Shown piece by piece: positions 8,172-17,116 of a stretch of DNA of 64,000 nucleotides. The translations under genes were made by a program, and so were the position numbers. The DNA comes from VRUE01 sp963704515. Its GTDB lineage: Bacteria > Actinomycetota > Thermoleophilia > Solirubrobacterales > 70-9. Location: positions 1,736,001 to 1,800,000 of the forward strand of contig OY969913.1 of NCBI GenBank assembly GCA_963704515.1. The letters run 5' to 3'. The notes beneath the pieces are model-generated. The model did no database searches and had not been told where the DNA came from. It worked only from the letters and a program-made list of their open reading frames with translations. The first letter of the stretch is position 1, and each line of letters begins with the position of its first letter.

Positions 8172-9041
8172 ATGAGCGAGCAGGCGCCACAGTCGCGGGC
8201 AGCCGGGGTGAACGTCGAGACCCTGCTCGAGGCGCTGCCCTACATCAAGCAGTTCCACGGCCAGACCGTGGTGATCAAGTACGGCGGCGCGGCGATGCGC
8301 GAGGAGTCGCTGCGCGAGGCGTTCGCCACCGACGTCGTCCTGCTCAAGTACGTCGGCATGAACCCGATCGTCGTCCACGGCGGCGGTCCTGAAATCAGCC
8401 AGTACATGGAGCGGCTCGGCCTCGAGGTGCGCTTCCACGAGGGACTGCGCGTCTCCGACGCCGAGACGGTCGAGATCGCGCGGATGGTCCTGGTCGGCAA
8501 GCTCAACTCGGAAATCGTCCAGCGTCTCAACGCCCACGGCCAGCCCGCGGTCGGCCTCTCGGGCGAGGACGGGACCCTGTTCCGCGTCTCGCCGGTGCCC
8601 AACGCCGACGAGGTCGGCTTCGTCGGCTCGATCGAGCGGGTCGACGCCGACGTCCTCAACCACATCGCCGCCGACTACATCCCGGTGATCGCCTCCTCGG
8701 CCTCCGACCGCGACGGCCAGTCCTACAACGTCAACGCCGACGAGGCCGCCGGCAAGGTGGCTGCCGAGCTCGGTGCCCACAAGGCGATCTTCCTCACCGA
8801 CGTCGAGGGATGGCTGGCAGACCCAAACGACACCGATTCGCTGATCGCCAGGGCCAGCGTCGAGGAGGTCAAGGGCGCGCTGGCGGGGATCGACGGCGGC
8901 ATGCGGCCGAAGTTGGCGGCCTGCGCCGACGCGATCGAGGGAGGCGCCGGCGCGGCCCACATCATCGACGGCCGCCGGCCGCACAGCCTGCTCCTCGAGC
9001 TCTTCACCGACGCCGGCATCGGCACGATGGTGACGCCGTGA
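8172..9041 (+). CDS. argB: Acetylglutamate kinase
   Basis: Phosphorylates N-acetylglutamate, usually the arginine-inhibited step. 289 residues. It has the amino-acid-kinase fold with VVIKYGGAAM, VVHGGGPEI and the ATP-binding segment AIFLTDVEGW. The start chosen is ATG 8172, 16 nt after the argJ stop with a purine-rich GGGAGCAGCGAG upstream. The stop overlaps the GTG of argD by 4 nt. Confidence 0.96.
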   Translation: MSEQAPQSRAAGVNVETLLEALPYIKQFHGQTVVIKYGGAAMREESLREAFATDVVLLKYVGMNPIVVHGGGPEISQYMERLGLEVRFHEGLRVSDAETVEIARMVLVGKLNSEIVQRLNAHGQPAVGLSGEDGTLFRVSPVPNADEVGFVGSIERVDADVLNHIAADYIPVIASSASDRDGQSYNVNADEAAGKVAAELGAHKAIFLTDVEGWLADPNDTDSLIARASVEEVKGALAGIDGGMRPKLAACADAIEGGAGAAHIIDGRRPHSLLLELFTDAGIGTMVTP

Positions 9042-10228
9042 ACCTCACCGATTTGCAGGCGCTCGAGCAGCGCTACCTGATGCGGACCTACAGGCGGGCG
9101 CCGGTCGAGTTCGTGCGCGGCGAGGGCGCCCAGCTCTGGGACGCCGAGGGACGCGAGTACCTCGATTTCCTCGGCGGCATCTCGGTCTGTTCGGTCGGCC
9201 ACTGCAACCCCGAGGTGGTCGAGGCGGTGCGCGAGCAGGCCGGCCGCCTGATGCACGCCTCGAACCTCTTCTACACCGAGCCGATGGTGCGCCTCGCCGA
9301 GCGGCTCAGCCGCTCGAGCCTCGGCGGCCGGGTCTTCTTCGCCAACTCGGGCACCGAGGCCAACGAGTGCGCGATCAAGATCGCCCGCAAGCACGCCCAC
9401 CGGCGCGGGATCTCCGCGCCGGAGATCGTCAGCTTCGAGCGCGACTTCCACGGCCGCAGCTACGGCGCTCTCTCGGCGACCCCGGCGCTGGCGGCGAACC
9501 CCGACCTGGCGCCGATGCTTCCCGGCTTCCGCGCCGCGCCGTTCAACGACGCGGCGGCGCTGCGCGAGGCCGTGGGGGAGAGCACCGCCGCGGTCCTGAT
9601 CGAGCCGATCCAGGGCGAGGCCGGCGTCTACCCGCTCAGCGACGAGGCGCTGCTGGCGGCCCGCGAGGCCTGCGACGAGGTCGGCGCTCTGCTGATCCTC
9701 GACGAGATCCAGACCGGGATCGGCAGGACGGGGTCGTTGTGGGCTTACGAGCAGACCTCGGTGCGCCCCGACGTGCTTACCAGCGCCAAGGCGCTCGGCG
9801 GCGGCATGCCGATCGGCGCCTGTATCGCCACTCCCGAGGTGGGCGAGGTGCTCGAGCCCGGCGATCACGGCTCGACCTTCGCCGGCGGGCCGGTGGCGAG
9901 CGCCGCCGCCCTCGCCGTGCTCGCGATCGTCGACGAGCCGGAGCTGCTGCGCGGCGTGCGCGAGCGCGGCGCCGCCCTGCGCGAGGGCCTGCTGGCGCTC
10001 GAGGGCGTGCGCGAGGTGCGCGGCCGCGGCCTGATGCTCGGGGTCGGCCTCGACGACGGAATCGACGCCGCCGCGGTCGGCGCCGCCCTGCTCGAGCGCG
10101 GCCTGATCGTCAACGTGCCCGAGCCCGGAACCCTCCGCCTGCTGCCTCCGCTGACGGTGGAAGCCGATCAGATCGAGCGCGCCGTGACCACGATCGGCGC
10201 CGCCCTCCTAAGCTTCTCCGCTGAATGA
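9038..10228 (+). CDS. argD: Acetylornithine aminotransferase
   Basis: PLP enzyme converting N-acetylglutamate semialdehyde to acetylornithine; may also act in lysine synthesis. 396 residues. The PLP lysine is in TSAKALGGGMPIG, the cofactor Asp in LLILDEIQTGIGRTG, and the phosphate contact in FANSGTEANECAIK. The GTG start is inside the argB stop. The stop overlaps the next small gene by 4 nt, which puts that unknown gene firmly in the arg transcript. Confidence 0.95.
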   Translation: MNLTDLQALEQRYLMRTYRRAPVEFVRGEGAQLWDAEGREYLDFLGGISVCSVGHCNPEVVEAVREQAGRLMHASNLFYTEPMVRLAERLSRSSLGGRVFFANSGTEANECAIKIARKHAHRRGISAPEIVSFERDFHGRSYGALSATPALAANPDLAPMLPGFRAAPFNDAAALREAVGESTAAVLIEPIQGEAGVYPLSDEALLAAREACDEVGALLILDEIQTGIGRTGSLWAYEQTSVRPDVLTSAKALGGGMPIGACIATPEVGEVLEPGDHGSTFAGGPVASAAALAVLAIVDEPELLRGVRERGAALREGLLALEGVREVRGRGLMLGVGLDDGIDAAAVGAALLERGLIVNVPEPGTLRLLPPLTVEADQIERAVTTIGAALLSFSAE

Positions 10229-10659
10229 GCTCCAAGAAGCGTCCACCCGAGCCGCGCGCCCTGACGGCGAGCACGGCCGAGCGCCTGGCGGCGATCGTCG
10301 AGGCGGCCGAGCAGGCCGCCTCGAAGGTGATCGACGACGCCGAGGAGCAGGCGCGCCGCGAGCTGGCCGACGCCTCGGCCCGCGCCGACCGGATCGTCGC
10401 CGAGCGCCTGCGCGCGCTCGCCGACGAGCTCGACCCGCCGCTGCCGCCGCGCCGCGAGGGGCACCTGCGCCCGGTGGAGCCGGCCGACGAGACCCCGCCT
10501 GCCGGCCGCCGCTCGGCAGCATCCGGCGCCCGCCTGCTGGCCACGCAGATGGCCGTCTCCGGCGCCAGCCGCGAGGAGATCGCCGAGCGCCTGGGCGGCG
10601 GCTTCGACATCGACGACCCCAACGAGATACTCGACGCGATACTCGGACCGGAGGAGTAG
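10225..10659 (+). CDS. Unrecognised coiled-coil protein in the arg operon
   Basis: 144 residues, not recognised. Residues 15-75 are Ala/Glu/Arg-rich and look like a long helix or coiled coil (EAAEQAASKVIDDAEEQARR), reminiscent of DivIVA or ATP-synthase-b-like segments without a specific match. A Pro-rich hinge near residue 80 leads to a C-terminal part containing REEIAERL and an acidic tail. The ATG overlaps the argD stop (ATGA), so it is translated with the arginine genes. There is no signal peptide. A role in arginine metabolism is not implied by anything in the protein itself. Confidence 0.75.
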   Translation: MSSKKRPPEPRALTASTAERLAAIVEAAEQAASKVIDDAEEQARRELADASARADRIVAERLRALADELDPPLPPRREGHLRPVEPADETPPAGRRSAASGARLLATQMAVSGASREEIAERLGGGFDIDDPNEILDAILGPEE

Positions 10660-10663
10660 AGAC

Positions 10664-11023
10664 ATGCACGAGGACCCAACCCGGATGATGCGCCAGCCCG
10701 ACGACGAGCACCGACCGCACGGCAACATGCGGCTGGCGATCGCCGGGCTGATCGCGGTGATCGTCGGCCTGGTGATCGCGGTCGTGGTGATCGCCGGCAA
10801 CGGCGGCAGCAGCACGACCTCGACCGTGACGACGACGCCGAGCGAAGCGAGCTCGACCACCGAGACGACCAGCGGCTCGACGACGAGCTCGACCGAAACC
10901 TCGCCGACGACGACCACCGAAACCGAAACCTCGCCGACGACCACCACGACGACGACGCCCACCACGACCACCACGGCCCCGCCCGAAGAAGAAAACGGCA
11001 GCGGCGGCATCGGCGCTCCGTAG
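10664..11023 (+). CDS. Single-pass membrane protein with Thr/Ser-rich tail
   Basis: 119 residues. A short charged N-terminus is followed by one membrane helix (about residues 22-46, LAIAGLIAVIVGLVIAVVVI) and then about 55 residues made almost only of Thr, Ser, Glu and Pro, ending EEENGSGGIGAP. By the positive-inside rule the tail should be outside. Such Thr/Ser tracts are typical wall-spanning or O-glycosylated stalks in actinobacteria. It starts 4 nt after the preceding gene, and its TAG shares one base with the argG GTG. No family was recognised. The repetitive ACC/ACG codons make it a likely site of slippage. Confidence 0.75.
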   Translation: MHEDPTRMMRQPDDEHRPHGNMRLAIAGLIAVIVGLVIAVVVIAGNGGSSTTSTVTTTPSEASSTTETTSGSTTSSTETSPTTTTETETSPTTTTTTTPTTTTTAPPEEENGSGGIGAP

Positions 11024-12297
11024 TGGCAACCGAGTCGCCGGCCCAGGTCCGCACCGCCTCCTACGAGGCCGATCCCGCCGAGGTGCGGCGCGTCCTGCTG
11101 CTCTACTCGGGCGGCCTCGACACGAGCGTGATGCTGAAGTGGATCCAGGACTCCTACGACGCCGAGGTCGTCTGCCTGACGGTCAATCTTGGCCAGCCGG
11201 GCGAGGACTACGAGGCGATCGAGGAGAAGGCGAAGCGGCTCGGAGCGCTGGAGTGCCACGTGGTCGACGCCCGTGAGGAGTTCGTCGCCGATTACGTCGC
11301 GCCGGCGATCAAGGCCAACGCGCTCTACGGCGGCGGATACCCGCTCTTCACCGCGCTCGGCCGGCCGCTGATCGCCAAGCTCGCGGTCGAGTACGCGCGG
11401 CGCGGCGGCTGCGACACGATCGCCCACGGCTGCACCGGCAAGGGCAACGACCAGGTGCGGATCGAGGCCACGGTCGCCACCCTCGCCCCGGAGCTGAAGA
11501 CGATCGCCCCGGTGCGCTCCTGGCAGATGGGCCGCGAGGAGGAGATCGCCTACGCCCGCGAGCACGGCATCCCGGTAAAGGGCGGCACCGAGGTGGCGCC
11601 CTACTCGATCGACGACAACCTCTGGGGCCGCTCCTCGGAGGGCCGCTGGATCGAGGACCTCGACCACGCTCCCGAGCCCGACGTCTTCCAGCTGGTGAGG
11701 AGGCCCGAGGAGGCGCCCGACGCCGCCGAGCTGCTCACGGTCGAGTTCGAGCGGGGCGTCCCGGTGGCGCTCGACGGGCAGCGCATGGAGCTGGTCGCGC
11801 TGCTCGAACGCGCCGCCGAGATCGGCTGCCGCCACGGAGTCGGGATCGTCGACCACATCGAGGACCGGATCGTCGGCCTAAAGGTGCGCGACATCTACGA
11901 GGTGCCGGCGGCGGCGATCCTGCTCACCGCCCACGAGGAGCTCGAGCGCCTGGTCGGCACGATCCACCAGAACCAGTTCAAGCCCGGCCTCGACCAGAAG
12001 TGGGCCTACCTCGTCTACGCCGGCCTCTGGTGGGAGCCGCTGCGCACCGACCTCGACGCCTACATGGAGGCGGTCAACGCCCAAGTGACGGGCACGATCG
12101 GCCTCAAGCTCTACAAGGGGAGCGTCAGCGTCGTCACCCGCTCCTCGCCGAACGCCGTCTACGACGCCGACCTGGCGAGCTTCGCCGAGTCGGGCGGCCT
12201 CTTCTCGCAGACCGCCTCGCCGGGCTTCATCGAGCTCTGGTCGCTGCAGTCGCGGATGGCGCACCGGATCCGGCAGCGTGGGGAGGAGGAGGCGTGA
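11023..12297 (+). CDS. argG: Argininosuccinate synthase
   Basis: ATP-dependent condensation of citrulline and aspartate. 424 residues. The PP-loop LLLYSGGLDTSVMLKW is followed by HGCTGKGNDQVRIE and KGGTEVAPYSIDDNLWG. The GTG start is assigned by the 1-nt overlap with the preceding stop and by conservation starting near VRRVLLLYSGG. argF, argH and argR are not in the window, so the route is completed elsewhere. The stop overlaps a tiny membrane gene. Confidence 0.96.
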   Translation: MATESPAQVRTASYEADPAEVRRVLLLYSGGLDTSVMLKWIQDSYDAEVVCLTVNLGQPGEDYEAIEEKAKRLGALECHVVDAREEFVADYVAPAIKANALYGGGYPLFTALGRPLIAKLAVEYARRGGCDTIAHGCTGKGNDQVRIEATVATLAPELKTIAPVRSWQMGREEEIAYAREHGIPVKGGTEVAPYSIDDNLWGRSSEGRWIEDLDHAPEPDVFQLVRRPEEAPDAAELLTVEFERGVPVALDGQRMELVALLERAAEIGCRHGVGIVDHIEDRIVGLKVRDIYEVPAAAILLTAHEELERLVGTIHQNQFKPGLDQKWAYLVYAGLWWEPLRTDLDAYMEAVNAQVTGTIGLKLYKGSVSVVTRSSPNAVYDADLASFAESGGLFSQTASPGFIELWSLQSRMAHRIRQRGEEEA

Positions 12298-12449
12298 CCA
12301 ACGACACGCTCGGAAAGGTGGCGGTCCGCTTCGCGGTCCGCTACGTGCGCCGTCGCTATCGCCGCCAGATCCGCATCGGAGCGGGCCTCGCCGCGCTTGC
12401 ACTGGCGATTGCGGCCTACGCCGCGACCCGCAACGTGCCGGAGGGCTAG
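12294..12449 (+). CDS. Small single-helix membrane protein
   Basis: 51 residues from a GTG that overlaps the argG stop (GTGA). A strongly basic stretch (RYVRRRYRRQIR) precedes one hydrophobic helix (IGAGLAALALAIAAYAA) and a short tail. Basic-before-helix topology predicts a cytoplasmic N-terminus. No homologue was recognised. It is supported by coupling to argG and sensible codon use; its function is unknown. Confidence 0.55.
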   Translation: MTNDTLGKVAVRFAVRYVRRRYRRQIRIGAGLAALALAIAAYAATRNVPEG

Positions 12450-12466
12450 CGTAGCCTCGCGCTCTC

Positions 12467-13456
12467 GTGGCGCGAAAGCTCGCGACAATCGCAGCCGGCT
12501 GCGCGTGCCTCGCCGCGCTGTTCTCCGCGCCCGCGGGCGGCGCCGGCATCTCGTCGCTGAAGCAGAAGCTGAGCGCGGGACGCGAAGAAGCGGCCTCGCT
12601 GGCGAGCCGGCTGCAGGCGGCTCAGGCCGAAGTGGCGAGCGCCGAAGGCGAAGCCGAGGCCGCCGCCGCGCGCGAGCGCAAGCTCAGCGCCCTGCTGGCG
12701 AGCGGCGAGGAAAAGGCGGCGCGCCTGGCCGCTGAGGTGCGCCGCACGCGCCGCGAGCTGGCGGTCGCCAAGGCGCGCCTGCGGCGCGCCCGTCTCGCCC
12801 TCGGCGACCGCCTGGTCGCGATCTACGAGAGCGGCTCGCCCAGCACCGCGAGCGTGATCCTCGCCTCGGGCAGCATCGACGAACTGGCGACGCGGGTCGA
12901 ATACCTCGACCGCATCCAGCAGTCCGACACCGACCTGGCGGACCGGGTCGCCGAAGTGCGCCGCGCCGTGACCCGCGCCCTGCGCCGCGTCGCCGCGCTC
13001 AAGGTCAGGGTCGACGCCTACAACGAACGCCTCGCGGCGGCGCGCGAAGAAATCGCCGGCGTCCGCGCCGCCGCCGAAGCCGCCGCCGCCCAGCTCGAAT
13101 CGGTCGCCGCCGCCCGCTCGTCCGCCCTGGCGAGTCTCAAAGCGAAGATCGGCGGCTGGATCAAGGACGTGCAGGCCGCCGAAGCCGCCAGCCGCGCCGC
13201 CGCCGAAGGCACGGTAGAACGCTGGCTGGGCGGCCCCTTCTCGATCCCCACCTACATCGTGATGTGCGAGTCCGGCGGCAACTACGGCGCCGTCAATCCG
13301 AGCAGCGGCGCCGGCGGCGCCTACCAAATCCTCCCCTCCACATGGAAGCTATACGGAGGCCAGGGCCTGCCGAACGAAGCTCCAAAGGCCGAACAGGACC
13401 GCATAGCCGGAGAAATCTGGGCCGACTCAGGCCCGTCCGCCTGGGTCTGCGGATGA
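12467..13456 (+). CDS. Secreted coiled-coil protein with Rpf/transglycosylase-like C-terminal domain
   Basis: Probably a peptidoglycan hydrolase acting outside the membrane. 329 residues. Signal peptide about 1-27 (AGCACLAALFSAPAGGAG). Residues 28-240 form Ala/Glu/Arg coiled coils like those of PcsB, RipA or FtsX-linked hydrolases, which hold the enzyme inactive until activated. The C-terminal 75 residues read YIVMCESGGNYGAVNPSSG and GAYQILPSTWKLYGG, the transglycosylase-like fold of resuscitation-promoting factors; Glu of MCESGG is the expected catalytic acid. A TAGCCT hexamer 9 nt before the GTG may be its promoter. A coiled-coil regulator fused to an Rpf domain, rather than to NlpC/P60, is the notable point. 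Confidence 0.85.
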   Translation: MARKLATIAAGCACLAALFSAPAGGAGISSLKQKLSAGREEAASLASRLQAAQAEVASAEGEAEAAAARERKLSALLASGEEKAARLAAEVRRTRRELAVAKARLRRARLALGDRLVAIYESGSPSTASVILASGSIDELATRVEYLDRIQQSDTDLADRVAEVRRAVTRALRRVAALKVRVDAYNERLAAAREEIAGVRAAAEAAAAQLESVAAARSSALASLKAKIGGWIKDVQAAEAASRAAAEGTVERWLGGPFSIPTYIVMCESGGNYGAVNPSSGAGGAYQILPSTWKLYGGQGLPNEAPKAEQDRIAGEIWADSGPSAWVCG

Positions 13457-13528
13457 GAGGCAAATACTCACGCAAGACGCGCAAAAGCCTCACGGCTCCA
13501 TCCACTCCGATTGCGATGATCGCGACCC

Positions 13529-16500
13529 GTGAGCGATCAGCAAGCCGTCCACCTGCACGCCCACAGCGAGTACTCGCTGCTCGACGGCCACTGCAAGATC
13601 GAGGCGATGGCGGAACGCGCCGCCGAGATGGGCCAGCCCGCCCTCGGGCTCACCGACCACGGCGTGATGAACGGGGCGGTGGACCTCTACAAGGCCTGCA
13701 AGAAACACGGGATCAAGCCGATCGCCGGCTTCGAGGCCTACTTCGTCGACGACGTCAAGGCGGTCAAGGAGAAGCCCAAGTACGAGCGCAACCACCTCAC
13801 CCTGCTGGCCGAGAGCGACACCGGCTTTGCCAACCTGGTCAAGCTCACCTCGGTCGGCTTCCTCGAGGGTTTCTCGCGCGGCAAGGCCAACGTCGACATG
13901 GAGCTGCTCGCCGCCCACTCAGAGGGCGTGATCGCGCTCACCGGCTGCCTGCAGTCGCGCTTCTGCCGCCGCCTGGTCGAAGAGCGCGAGGACGACGCCC
14001 GCGCCCACCTCGACGACCTGATCCAGGCCTTCGGCCCCGAGCAGGTCTACTTCGAGGTGCAGAAGAACGGGATCGCCGAGCAGGACAGGGCGAACGAGGG
14101 GATCGTCCGCTTCGCCCGTGAGCTGGGCCGGCCGCTGGTCGGCACCGCCGACGTCCATTACCTGCGGCGCGAGGACTTCGACAACCACGCGGCATTGCTT
14201 TGCGTGCAGACCAAGTCCACCCTGGAAGCGCCGAAGATGAGCTTCGACACCAACGAGTTCTACCTCAAGGACTCCGGCGAAATGGCGGATTCCTTCGCCG
14301 AGTGGCCGGAGGCGGTGCCGACCACGCTGGAGATCGCCGAGCGCTGCGCGGTCGAGATCGAGCTCGGCAAGCTGTTGCTGCCCTGCTACCCGACCGCCGA
14401 CGGCGAGGAGCCGGAGGCGATGCTGCGGCGGATCGCCGACGAGGGGATGCGCGCCCGCTACGGCGACCCGATCCCGGCCGAGGCGCGCGAGCGACTTGAG
14501 TTCGAGCTCGGGGTGATCGAGGAGATGGGCTTCTCCTCCTACTTCCTGATCGTCTGGGACTTCGTCCGCTACGCGAAGCAGAACGGGATCGCGGTCGGCC
14601 CGGGCCGCGGCTCGGCGGCCGGTTCGATCGTCGCCTTCGCCCTGGCGATCACCGACATCGACCCGCTCGCCAACGAATTGATCTTCGAGCGCTTCCTCAA
14701 CCCGGGGCGCAAGTCGATGCCCGACATCGACATCGACTTCTCGGTGCGCGGCCGCGAGCGGGTGATCCGCTACGTCGCCGAGAAGTACGGCCGCGAGTCG
14801 GTCGCCCAGATCATCACCTTCGGCAAGATGGCGCCGCGCGCCGCCACCCGCGACGCCGCCCGCGTGCTCGGCTTCGACTACGGCACCGGAGACCGGCTGG
14901 CCAAGCAGATCCCCGAGCCGATCATGGGCCGCAGCCCCTCCTTCGAGGAATGCCTGGCGCCCGGGCAGGAGCTGCGCAAGACCTACGACGCCGAGCCCGA
15001 CGCGAAGAAGATCGTCGACGTCGCCCAGGGCCTCGAGGGGATCATCCGCAACAACTCGATCCACGCCGCCGCGGTGGTGATCGCCGACCGGCCGCTGCAG
15101 GAGATCGTCCCGCTGCAGCTGGCCGAGGACCGCAGCGCGCCCGCCGCGGTCGGCAACGGCTCGGGCGGCAAGGCCGAGCGCCAGTACAAGATCGTCACCC
15201 AGTACTCGATGGGGCCGATCGAGGAGATCGGGCTGCTGAAGATGGACTTCCTCGGCCTGCGCAACCTCGACGTGATCGAGGACGCGATCGAGATCATCCG
15301 CCGCTCGCGCGGGGTCGAGCTGGACATGGGCACGATCCCGATGGACGACGCCAAGACCTATGAGATGCTCGCCGGGGGCGACTCGACCGGCGTCTTCCAG
15401 TTCGAGTCGGAAGGGATGCGCGAGGCGCTGCGCAAGGTGAAGCCGACCGAGTTCTCCGACATCGTCGCGCTCGGCGCCCTCTACCGGCCCGGCGCGATGG
15501 CCTATATCCCCGCCTACGCCAAGGGCAAGCGCAACCCGAGCTCGGTCACCTACCCCGACCCGCGGCTGCGACCGATCACCGAGGAGACGCATGGTTGCGT
15601 CATCTACCAGGAGCAGCTGATGGCGATCGCCCGTCAGATGGCCGGCTTCTCGGGCGCCGAGGCGGACGACCTGCGAAAGGCCGTCGGCAAGAAGAAGCGC
15701 GACCTGATGGCGACGATGAAGGACAAGTTCATGTCCGGCATGAAGGAGTCGGGCACCGCGGCCAACGTCGCCGCCGACCTCTGGAAGCTGAACGAAGCCG
15801 CCGCCGACTACTCGTTCAACAAGTCGCACGCCGCCTGCTACGGGCTGATCTCCTACCGCACCGCCTACCTGAAGGCCAACTACCCGGCCGAGTACATGGC
15901 GGCGGTGATCTCCTCGGTGATGAACACCAAGGACAAGGTCCCCTTCTTCGTCAACCGCTGCGAGGAGATGGGGATCGAGGTGCTGCCGCCCGACGTCAAC
16001 TCCTCCGACCACGACTTCGTCGTCTCCGAGAAGGCGATTCGCTTCGGCCTCGACGCGGTGAAGAACGTCGGCCACCAGGCGGTCGAGGCGATCCTGCGCG
16101 CCCGCGAGGACGCCCCGATCGCCTCGATCTGGGACTTCTGCGAGCGGGTCGACTCGCGCGCGGTGAACAAACGGGCGATCGAATGCCTGGTCAAGTGCGG
16201 AGCGCTCGACTCGACCGGCGCCAGCCGCAAGGGCATGCTGGAGACGCTGCCCGCGGCCCAGTCGGCCGGCCAGAAGGCGCAGGAGGACGCGCAGCTCGGC
16301 CAGGGCTCGATCTTCGACGTCGGCGAGGACGAGGACGAGGGCGCCCAGGCGGGCGGCGGCCAGGCCCAGCACCGGCCGCCGATCCCGGCCGCCGAGTTCG
16401 AGCGCTCCGAGCTCCTGGCGATGGAGAAGGAGACGCTCGGCACCTACCTCTCCGAGCACCCGCTGACCGAGGTGCGCGGGGCGCTGCGGGCGCGGGTCGA

Positions 16501-17068
16501 CTGCGGCATCGCCGATCTGTCCGGCAAGCAGGACGGCTCCTGGGTGACGATCGGCGGGATCGTCGCCGAGTGCAAGAAGATCCGCACCAAGAGCGGCGGC
16601 CAGATGATGTTCGCAACCCTCGACGACGTCGAGGGCCAGGTCGAGATGCTGGTCTTCAAGGCCGATCAGGCGGAGAGCGCCGCGGTGATCCAGCCCGACG
16701 CGATCGTCCTGGTCCGCGGCCGGCTCGACCACAAGGAGCGGGGCGAGACGAAGCTGGTCGTGCAGGAGGCGGAGCGCTTCGAACCGGACGCCGCGGAGAT
16801 CGCCGCCGCCCCGGCGATCGCGAGCGCGCCCAAGGGCCCGTTCGAGCTGCGGGTCGACGCGGCACTGCTCAGCGAGGGCCTGGTCGAGGAGCTGAAGGCG
16901 GTGCTCGAGCACCACAAGGGCGAGGCCGAGGTGCACCTGGCGATCCGCAACGGGGCGGCGGAGCCGAAGCGGCTGGTGCTGGGGGAGGCGTTCCGCGTCA
17001 GGCCGTCCGCCCACCTGCAGAGTGAGCTCGATCACGTGCTCGGCTCGGCGTCGGCCCTGGCTGCCTAG
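13529..17068 (+). CDS. dnaE: DNA polymerase III alpha subunit
   Basis: Main replicative polymerase, 1179 residues. The N-terminal PHP domain keeps metal-site motifs HAHSEYSLLDG and LGLTDHGVMNG. The palm carries GPGRGSAAGS and MPDIDIDFSVRGR, the two catalytic aspartates. The finger and beta-binding regions follow (SFNKSHAACYGLISY), then a helix-hairpin-helix and a C-terminal OB domain around residues 985-1080. The GTG start is 72 nt after the previous stop; the closest match to family N-termini begins at VHLHAHSEYS. A short CTGGCT/AGCCAG hairpin spans the stop codon. Confidence 0.97.
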   Translation: MSDQQAVHLHAHSEYSLLDGHCKIEAMAERAAEMGQPALGLTDHGVMNGAVDLYKACKKHGIKPIAGFEAYFVDDVKAVKEKPKYERNHLTLLAESDTGFANLVKLTSVGFLEGFSRGKANVDMELLAAHSEGVIALTGCLQSRFCRRLVEEREDDARAHLDDLIQAFGPEQVYFEVQKNGIAEQDRANEGIVRFARELGRPLVGTADVHYLRREDFDNHAALLCVQTKSTLEAPKMSFDTNEFYLKDSGEMADSFAEWPEAVPTTLEIAERCAVEIELGKLLLPCYPTADGEEPEAMLRRIADEGMRARYGDPIPAEARERLEFELGVIEEMGFSSYFLIVWDFVRYAKQNGIAVGPGRGSAAGSIVAFALAITDIDPLANELIFERFLNPGRKSMPDIDIDFSVRGRERVIRYVAEKYGRESVAQIITFGKMAPRAATRDAARVLGFDYGTGDRLAKQIPEPIMGRSPSFEECLAPGQELRKTYDAEPDAKKIVDVAQGLEGIIRNNSIHAAAVVIADRPLQEIVPLQLAEDRSAPAAVGNGSGGKAERQYKIVTQYSMGPIEEIGLLKMDFLGLRNLDVIEDAIEIIRRSRGVELDMGTIPMDDAKTYEMLAGGDSTGVFQFESEGMREALRKVKPTEFSDIVALGALYRPGAMAYIPAYAKGKRNPSSVTYPDPRLRPITEETHGCVIYQEQLMAIARQMAGFSGAEADDLRKAVGKKKRDLMATMKDKFMSGMKESGTAANVAADLWKLNEAAADYSFNKSHAACYGLISYRTAYLKANYPAEYMAAVISSVMNTKDKVPFFVNRCEEMGIEVLPPDVNSSDHDFVVSEKAIRFGLDAVKNVGHQAVEAILRAREDAPIASIWDFCERVDSRAVNKRAIECLVKCGALDSTGASRKGMLETLPAAQSAGQKAQEDAQLGQGSIFDVGEDEDEGAQAGGGQAQHRPPIPAAEFERSELLAMEKETLGTYLSEHPLTEVRGALRARVDCGIADLSGKQDGSWVTIGGIVAECKKIRTKSGGQMMFATLDDVEGQVEMLVFKADQAESAAVIQPDAIVLVRGRLDHKERGETKLVVQEAERFEPDAAEIAAAPAIASAPKGPFELRVDAALLSEGLVEELKAVLEHHKGEAEVHLAIRNGAAEPKRLVLGEAFRVRPSAHLQSELDHVLGSASALAA

Positions 17069-17104
17069 CCAGTCTCGGACCTGGATTCCGCGCACCGGCG
17101 TCCG

Positions 17105-17110
17105 TAGACT
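17105..17110 (+). promoter_or_regulatory. Putative -10 box (TAGACT) of a leaderless start
   Basis: TAGACT ends 6 nt before the ATG at 17117. This spacing would place the first transcribed base at or within a base of the start codon. No ribosome-binding site is present. Confidence 0.45.
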
Positions 17111-17116
17111 TCATCC

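Noticed and set aside
10800..11000. Tandem repeat or CRISPR-like array
   Set aside because: The ACC/ACG-rich stretch is just the coding sequence of a Thr-rich tail; no regular repeat-spacer unit. No CRISPR array was seen anywhere in the window.
13919..17095. Open frame of 1058 codons on the reverse strand opposite dnaE
   Set aside because: His/Arg/Asp-rich translation typical of antisense GC-rich DNA, no recognisable domain.
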